30,904 nt of DNA from Smittium mucronatum. Taxonomy: Eukaryota; Kickxellomycota; Harpellomycetes; Harpellales; Legeriomycetaceae. Location: positions 1 to 30,904 of the forward strand of contig LSSL01002829.1 in assembly GCA_001953115.1 (NCBI GenBank). Direction: 5' to 3'. The position numbers and the translations under genes were made by a program. Each line of letters opens with the position of its first letter. The stretch's first letter is position 1. Positions 25,832 to 30,904 of the stretch are shown here, piece after piece. The notes below the pieces were generated by a model that saw nothing but the letters and a program-made list of their open reading frames with translations, searched no databases and had not been told where the DNA came from.

Positions 25832-25842
25832 CCCCCCCCCCC
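25832..25842. repeat. C11 homopolymer tract
   Basis: Eleven C residues, complementary in orientation to the G11 run at 25618-25628. Confidence 0.95.
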
Positions 25843-26459
25843 TCATTTTATTTTATTCTAACAAATTAGCAACCATAAAATAAAAAAAGAACGATATGAC
25901 CTAATTAATTATCGTATAATTTACGAAAAGCAAGCATTTTTTCCAGAAAATTGGTTATATAAATAAGCTAAATTTTAAAATAATCGATTTTTTGGTTTAT
26001 ATTTTGAAATTCTCGAATTAAAAATCAATAAAAATCAATAGTATAATTTTCCACTATTAAATAATAACCAGTAATATTTTTTACCTAAAAGATATCCAAT
26101 ATCAGTTAATTTTCGAAAAAATAATTCCATAAAAAAATGTTAAAAAATAAAAATAAATGAATTATACGATTTTTTTTTCTTTACGATGGTATTCATTATA
26201 ACACATTTCTAATATTATATCAAATGTTTTTGACTTTTAGAAGTGATAAAATAAAATTTCAAAGTATGAAATATATATATATATATATAATTTTTTTTAA
26301 AAAGAAGATAAAAAGAAGGTAAACAGATTGTAAAGATAAAGAGAAAAAATAATTAAAAATACTTTCGTTTATAAAATTATTGATAAAAATTAAATTCTTT
26401 TTAGTGTCGATATTTTAAAAATTAATAATTAATTTCTATTGCAAAGATGTAATATATAT

Positions 26460-28577
26460 CAGTTTTCAGAAAATATAATTTCAACAGTTTCTTTTAGGAG
26501 GAATTGAAAGGCAGGGTTCTAAAAAATAATTGTATCCATATGCTCAAAAGAAGAAATTTTTATAGCATAGATGTCAATACTTCGATAAATTGATTGCTAA
26601 ATCAATATTAAGCGAATTATTTTTTAACTCGATCCAATAGAGATCATAAATACAAACACCATTGCTTTCATATTCTAAGTAATAACTTAATAGGTTTAAT
26701 ATTTATATAATTTGAATTAATATTTCCAAAAACACTGTTAATTTGGGGGGATTGGGTCGGGTAAATAAATAGACCTCAAAAAATACTAAACATAACCAAT
26801 GGCAGAATGTTACAATATACTTTCACTTAATATTGATCCCTCTTTTTGTTATTGCGCCTTATTGATACGTACCTGAATTGGATTCTTTTTAGAATAATTA
26901 CGAAGAGGCAAATTAAGAGCTTATGTATCAAAGAGGCCCTTAAAAATATAGGAGGGTTACTGGTTTTGGGTCTTAGGAGACTGAAAAGCTATTTTAGATC
27001 ATAAATAGTAAAACTAGACATTTAACAACTATATTTTTTTTATGGCTTAAAATGATAATTTATAATACCCATGACCTCAACAAGATTTTATTTGGAGATC
27101 GGAAGCATGCAAGTTTAATTCCAAAATTATTTTCAACACCAGCATTTTAATTAAAAAATGAATTGAATTGACTATCTTGTGCCCCCCTTATAAAATAAAA
27201 AAATCACATAGAAATTAGATACGAGTGTTATTTTCAAAATTTTATCTGGCAAGAGATTATTGGTGTATTAATTTTGTGACACTAAAGACCAATTTACGAT
27301 TGAATTTAAAGATAGATTTTTTGGACTATTTTTGGACTGGGCTTCTAAAAAGCTCTACTAAATGTCCCTAATTTGGAGTGGGGCGCTATTATGATCTAAT
27401 TTCTGGAATCCAGAGGCTGAATATATTCATAAAAAAATCCTTTTCGACATAACAATAAATATCATTTCAAGTTTACCAATAATAACTTTTTCTAACAATC
27501 ATGTAAAATAATGCAGGTATTATTTGGTAGCGTAATTCCTAGAAAATGTTTTTTATTACCTAGCATGGGGTTAATTACATAAACAAATATTAGGTATTTA
27601 TTAATTACATTTTTTTGGAACATAATCAGAAAGCCGTAACGGAAGATTAGACACGTTTATAAGGCAAAGTGTAGATTTGCACAACAGTATTTTTATTTTT
27701 AGGCGAATAAAGGATATTGAACCTTATTATCCTAAACGATTTCGAAGGCAATTTCCGATACTGAATTATTGGCATTTTGTTTTGATCCAACGAATGAATA
27801 TATAACAAAATTAGATAACTAAATTATTATCAATGGTAGATAAATCTGGCAAAAAAAAAGACAAGACAAATTTCTATAAATTATTGGACAATAATATTTT
27901 AGTTTGTAGCATTTAACGATTGCTTCAGTTTTTTATTGCAAATGGTTTTGAAAATCGATGTTAATTACATATATTTTAAAAGGATTGAATAATCTTATAA
28001 TTTAAACCAATAAAATTACTTTAAAAAAATATACATCCAGAAAAGATTATACAGATGTACAATTTATTGGAGATAATCCTTGTTACGTTACAAATTTATA
28101 AAATGTGGTAATGATGTTTGATGCCATGCAGTAGCCTATGTTATTTTTTACACAGAAATTTATTGGCAGAAAACATCAGTAATATAATGATATACCGCCG
28201 AATATTATTTTCTCTACCAACTGTTATGATAATAGGAAGTATTATGACGAATCATATCATTAAATGGAGGATCAAAAGGAAACTAAGTTTTTATAAGGCT
28301 TACATGGATAATTTCAGGCAAATCGTTAAAATATAACATGAAACAAACTGTGTACGTTTATCTGGTGTAGTGTTGAAAACTGGGAATGTAGCTTCTTTTT
28401 ATTGGCCAATTTGGAATAATCACCCTCCAACTAATCGAAATAAACAGCCCCCTATAAAAATGAAAGTTTCTGTCTAGATAAAATTATCATTTTCCCAATC
28501 GCCTCAATCACAGAATAAGTTGATACATGACAATGAGCCGAATAGACCAATGATACGATAGACGCTAATATTTCCAA
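26460..28577. other. GC-elevated region with short, broken coding-like stretches
   Basis: GC content is visibly higher than in the preceding 18 kb. Several short frames are open without an ATG. 26837-27001 (+) stays open for 55 codons and encodes a hydrophobic then basic peptide including KNIGGLLVLGLRRLKSYF. About 27612-27800 (+) is open and includes YYPKRFRRQFPILNYW after a TTTTTAG acceptor-like site. 28133-28336 (+) starts upstream without clear homology. None could be joined into a recognisable protein. The tract may be a decayed transposon or may hold exons of an unrecognised gene upstream of ALG5. Confidence 0.4.
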
Positions 28578-28761
28578 GTAAGTTATAAATGAATATACAG
28601 TTGCAGGTCTAAATACATCTAGAACACAAGCTCATTTAGGTCAACTACATTCTTTGATGTAAACGAGAAAATTAGCTATAAACATATATATTACGATTTA
28701 TAAATTCCACTAACTCTATCAAACTTTGTTACATTCGCCTTTGCGTTTCCCTTATTCCCAG
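28578..28761 (+). other. Candidate 5'UTR intron (or trans-splice acceptor) of ALG5
   Basis: A strong acceptor, CCCTTATTCCCAG preceded by pyrimidine-rich sequence, ends at 28761, only 19 bases before the ALG5 ATG. A consensus donor GTAAGT begins at 28578. Together they would define a 184-base intron in the leader. A spliced-leader addition site at the same AG would look identical from genomic sequence alone. Confidence 0.4.
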
Positions 28762-28780
28762 CGAAAATAAAAAAACCATC

Positions 28781-29824
28781 ATGTTCATGACTGTCAGCTG
28801 GTTTCAGCTGTTCTTAATCGTTTCAACTTTATTTATTTCGACAATAGTAAGCAAAAGTTTTTTCTTTATAGTTATTTTTTGGCCACAAGAATCCGTCATA
28901 AATTTAAAAATCGGTTTTTAGATCGCTGTAATAATATTTTGGAGCCCCAATCCTCGAAAAAGTTTAGAGAGTGAAGGTCACTACCTCTCACATGATTCGA
29001 AGGACCCCAAAAAGCTTCCAAAAATATCCGATAAACCAGAAGTGTTTCTTAGCATTATTGTACCCGCATACAATGAGGAGTTGAGATTGCCTCTGTTGCT
29101 AGACGATATCCGCGAATATATGACCTCTCTCAAAAACAAAATTTCTTATGAAATAATTATCGTTAATGACGCTTCAAAAGACAATACTGTAAAAATCGCC
29201 TTAGAATATGGAAAGAAACACAGCATGCCTATTAAAGTTAAAACCAATGCCATAAATCGGGGGAAAGGTGGTTCCGTAACCCAGGGTATTCTAAGCAGTT
29301 CCGGTGAATATATACTATTCTGTGACGCTGATGGAGCTACCCGGTTTAGTGATATTGATGTTTTATTAGCCACTAGTAAAAAAATATCCGCTAATGATCT
29401 TTCAGTTTGTGTTGGCTCCAGAGCTTTTACCCAGAAGGTCGAAACTGTTGTTCATAGAAGTCCGTTAAGGTCTATTTTACAATACTGTTTCCATCAATAC
29501 GTCTACTTGCTTGGTGTTCGAGGAGTTAAAGATACCCAATGCGGTTTCAAATTGTTCAGCAGAGCTGCTGCAAATCTAATATTTACTCAGATGCATGTCG
29601 AAGGTTTCATATTTGATATTGAAGTTTTGCTTCTCGCCAGATACTACAACATCCCCATAGCTGAGGTCCCTGTAAATTGGAACGAAGTTGATGGAAGTAA
29701 AATGTCTATCGTATACGATTCTATTCATATGGCACTCGATTTGCTCGCTGTCAGACTTAATTATCTCCTTGGATTCTGGACAATACGAAACACAAATTCG
29801 AAGACCGAAAAAAGTTCTATTTAA
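28781..29824 (+). CDS. ALG5: Dolichyl-phosphate beta-glucosyltransferase (two exons)
   Basis: The enzyme transfers glucose from UDP-glucose to dolichyl phosphate on the cytosolic face of the ER, giving dolichyl-P-glucose, the donor for the last glucoses of the N-glycan precursor. Model: exon 1 28781-28846, intron 28847-28921, exon 2 28922-29824, 322 codons plus stop, close to the usual family length. Residues 1-29 form the hydrophobic membrane anchor (QLFLIVSTLF from exon 1, IAVIIFW from exon 2). The GT-A fold (glycosyltransferase family 2) follows: SIIVPAYNEE (66-75), VNDASKDNT (103-111), NRGKGG (134-139), the metal-site DADGATR (157-163), GSR (187-189), DTQCGFKLF (226-234), HVEGFIFDIE (247-256) and EVPVNWNEVDGSK (270-282). 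Without exon 1 the frame is open only from 28922 and has no ATG before the catalytic domain. The Arg-Trp pair often seen after 'HVE' is Gly-Phe here. GC content is well above the flanks. Identity is secure; the exon 1 join is inferred. Confidence 0.93.
28847..28921 (+). other. 75-base GT-AG intron within ALG5
   Basis: The donor is ATA|GTAAGC and the acceptor is CGGTTTTTAG|ATC. The intron is AT-rich and read straight through in the exon 1 frame it ends in its own TAG. Removing it joins two hydrophobic segments in phase 0 into one N-terminal membrane helix, which supports it strongly. A shorter alternative acceptor (TTTCTTTATAG at 28871) is less likely because it leads into a stop. Confidence 0.8.
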
Positions 29825-30597
29825 TTACTGTCAGTTCTCTACTACGTCTACCATCTCCAAACTACCCTGTTCAATGCATTGAAAATCATGTAATTTATAA
29901 AGAAATTTTTAAATATTGTAAATGTGGTTTTAATAGAATTTTTATTTGCTCCTTTAAATTAACCTTTATTTTTTTTTGATATTAACTAAAATTTCCATAA
30001 TAATTTATATGTATAACTATAGTTGAGGTATCCTTCTGTTGTTTTTTCTCTATTAAAAATTATATTGAAATTTGTACTATTTTTTATCGGATATCAACTT
30101 TTGCAAATTAAACTCTTGTTTTCTTAGTATTGTTATTTAGATTAAATCCCCAAAAATACATAATCACTACTAGTAATTTAGTGGATAGTCCGATTATAAA
30201 TTTTTCGGGTCAAAAGACTAAGCAAAATATTAACCGTAAAATCGTTTACTTACCCGAAATCTAATAACTATCGCTGAAATCTAAACCTTACGGAATTATT
30301 CATCTCTATAATCCCCTCTCATCACCATACAAACGTTTTGTTTTTTTATTGGGATAAATTTCCGAATTTAGTGTTAATTATTATATTTTTCAGAATCTAG
30401 ATAAGTTACCAAGTAATATGAACTATATAGTTGGTTATAAAGTTCTTAATTTTAATGAAAAATTAAACCTAATAATAATATTTATTTTTTTGTATCTCGG
30501 AATTTTATTGTAAGATAACGCCATTAAAAACTATACTAAAAAATATGAAAAAAAGAAAAAGTCGTATAGAAAAGACTATTATCCTAACTATAATAAG
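29825..30597. other. AT-rich 3' flank of ALG5
   Basis: It contains the 3'UTR of ALG5, then AT-rich DNA. No AATAAA lies close behind the stop; TATAAA at 29896-29901 followed by a T/G-rich stretch (about 29917-29930) is the best candidate for polyadenylation. No further gene was recognised. Confidence 0.5.
29896..29901 (+). promoter_or_regulatory. Candidate polyadenylation signal of ALG5
   Basis: TATAAA, a known weak variant of AATAAA, lies 72 bases after the stop codon and is followed about 20 bases later by TGTGGTTTT. In such AT-rich DNA a chance match is quite possible. Confidence 0.25.
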
Positions 30598-30904
30598 CTC
30601 CTCTGCCGGACTACCGGCTGCGTACCTACGGGAAAGGGGTTCAATCTACCAACCGAAAGACCCCCCCTGGCATTGCTTCAAGTAGGCTGGATGACTGAGG
30701 TTACGTGCAGTCAAGAATTAAGCTCTTTGTCAATGAACAATAGTTCACTGAATCTACTGAGCTCCTAGTCAGAGCCTAATTCTAACAGGATTAATAAAAT
30801 TAGGCTCCTACCCAAACGTGGGATTGATCGACATGGCTTTCCTACAAATAGCTGTTAGACGCTGAGATCCGTCTGACTGTCGAGCACTGGACTTGTGCAC
30901 TAGA
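30598..30904. repeat. GC-rich segment, probably an inserted repeat, cut by the window end
   Basis: GC content jumps from about a quarter to about 48% at the boundary. All frames contain stops. Two clean hairpins are visible: GCCGG-acta-CCGGC (30605-30618) and an eight-pair stem GTTAGACG-ctgagatc-CGTCTGAC (30854-30877, one G-T pair). GAGCACTGGACTTGTGCAC near the end resembles the D-to-anticodon region of tRNA-derived short interspersed elements, and GGTTCAATCTACC at 30638-30650 loosely resembles a polymerase III B box. No complete tRNA fold could be built. It may be a tRNA-related retroposon or a structural RNA fragment. Confidence 0.4.

Larger units (their letters stand above)
22114..26459. 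other. AT-rich sequence without a gene
   Basis: No open frame of note and no recognisable protein fragment. It contains a local palindrome at 25189-25219 (CTAG, a T12 run, an A10 run, then CCTAG), a G11 and a C11 tract, and a TA microsatellite at 26270-26289. Confidence 0.6.

Noticed and set aside
25618..25842. Inverted-repeat transposon bounded by the G11 and C11 runs.
   Set aside because: Complementarity stops at the homopolymers; nothing outside or inside them pairs.
28040..28680. Possible relic of a Merlin/ISXO2-like transposase (YMDNFRQIV at about 28300; VAGLNTSRTQAHLGQL at about 28600).
   Set aside because: The two fragments are in the expected order, but the match is loose, the DDE residues cannot be found, and stops lie between them. 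Too weak without a search.
29146..29373. Minus-strand open frame over ALG5.
   Set aside because: It is the antisense shadow of the ALG5 coding sequence.
30638..30650. Possible tRNA gene (B-box-like GGTTCAATCTACC).
   Set aside because: No T-arm stem can be formed and no A box or acceptor stem lies at the right distance.

Overview
The window looks like a eukaryotic nuclear contig, very AT-rich and almost empty of genes. Three things point to a eukaryote. The one intact gene encodes an endoplasmic-reticulum glycosyltransferase and appears to be split by a short GT-AG intron. A tyrosine-recombinase retrotransposon with the DIRS/Ngaro layout is present. A Mutator-like (MULE) transposase relic is also present. 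I could not identify the species. An AT-rich, fast-evolving animal or animal parasite (a myxozoan, for example) would fit, but this is only an inference from composition and gene content. Presence of ALG5 argues against lineages that have lost glucosylated N-glycan precursors, such as microsporidia.

Layout. Positions 1-950 are AT-rich with a small repeat cluster (492-579) and a G11 tract. Positions 951-1910 (+) are a broken MULE transposase. Positions 1911-3790 hold no recognisable gene. About 3795-8190 (-) is a decayed DIRS/Ngaro-like element with Gag, reverse transcriptase, RNase H and tyrosine recombinase relics in that order. It has short inverted repeats at its two ends and a block of nested repeats next to the recombinase end. 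Positions 8200-20044 are extremely AT-rich, low in complexity and without any gene I can support. Positions 20045-22113 are a long inverted repeat: two equal 437-base arms, nearly identical, around a 1,195-base spacer. It is best read as a non-autonomous DNA transposon. Positions 22114-26460 are again gene-free, with G11 and C11 runs 203 bases apart. From about 26460 the GC content rises and short coding-like stretches appear, all broken.

The gene. ALG5 (dolichyl-phosphate beta-glucosyltransferase) lies at 28781-29824. The obvious open frame has no good start. Joining a small upstream exon (28781-28846) across a 75-base intron restores the N-terminal membrane anchor and gives 322 residues, close to the usual length of this family. 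A strong polypyrimidine-AG acceptor 19 bases before the ATG suggests a 5'UTR intron (a matching GTAAGT donor lies at 28578) or a spliced-leader site. Downstream the sequence returns to AT-rich. At about 30598 it switches abruptly to roughly 48% GC for the last 307 bases, probably an unrelated repeat cut by the window edge.

How the parts relate. Only ALG5 looks functional. It would make dolichyl-phosphate-glucose for the ER N-glycan precursor. The rest is the debris of at least three unrelated mobile element classes in an AT-biased background. I found no CRISPR array, no rRNA gene and no convincing tRNA gene.
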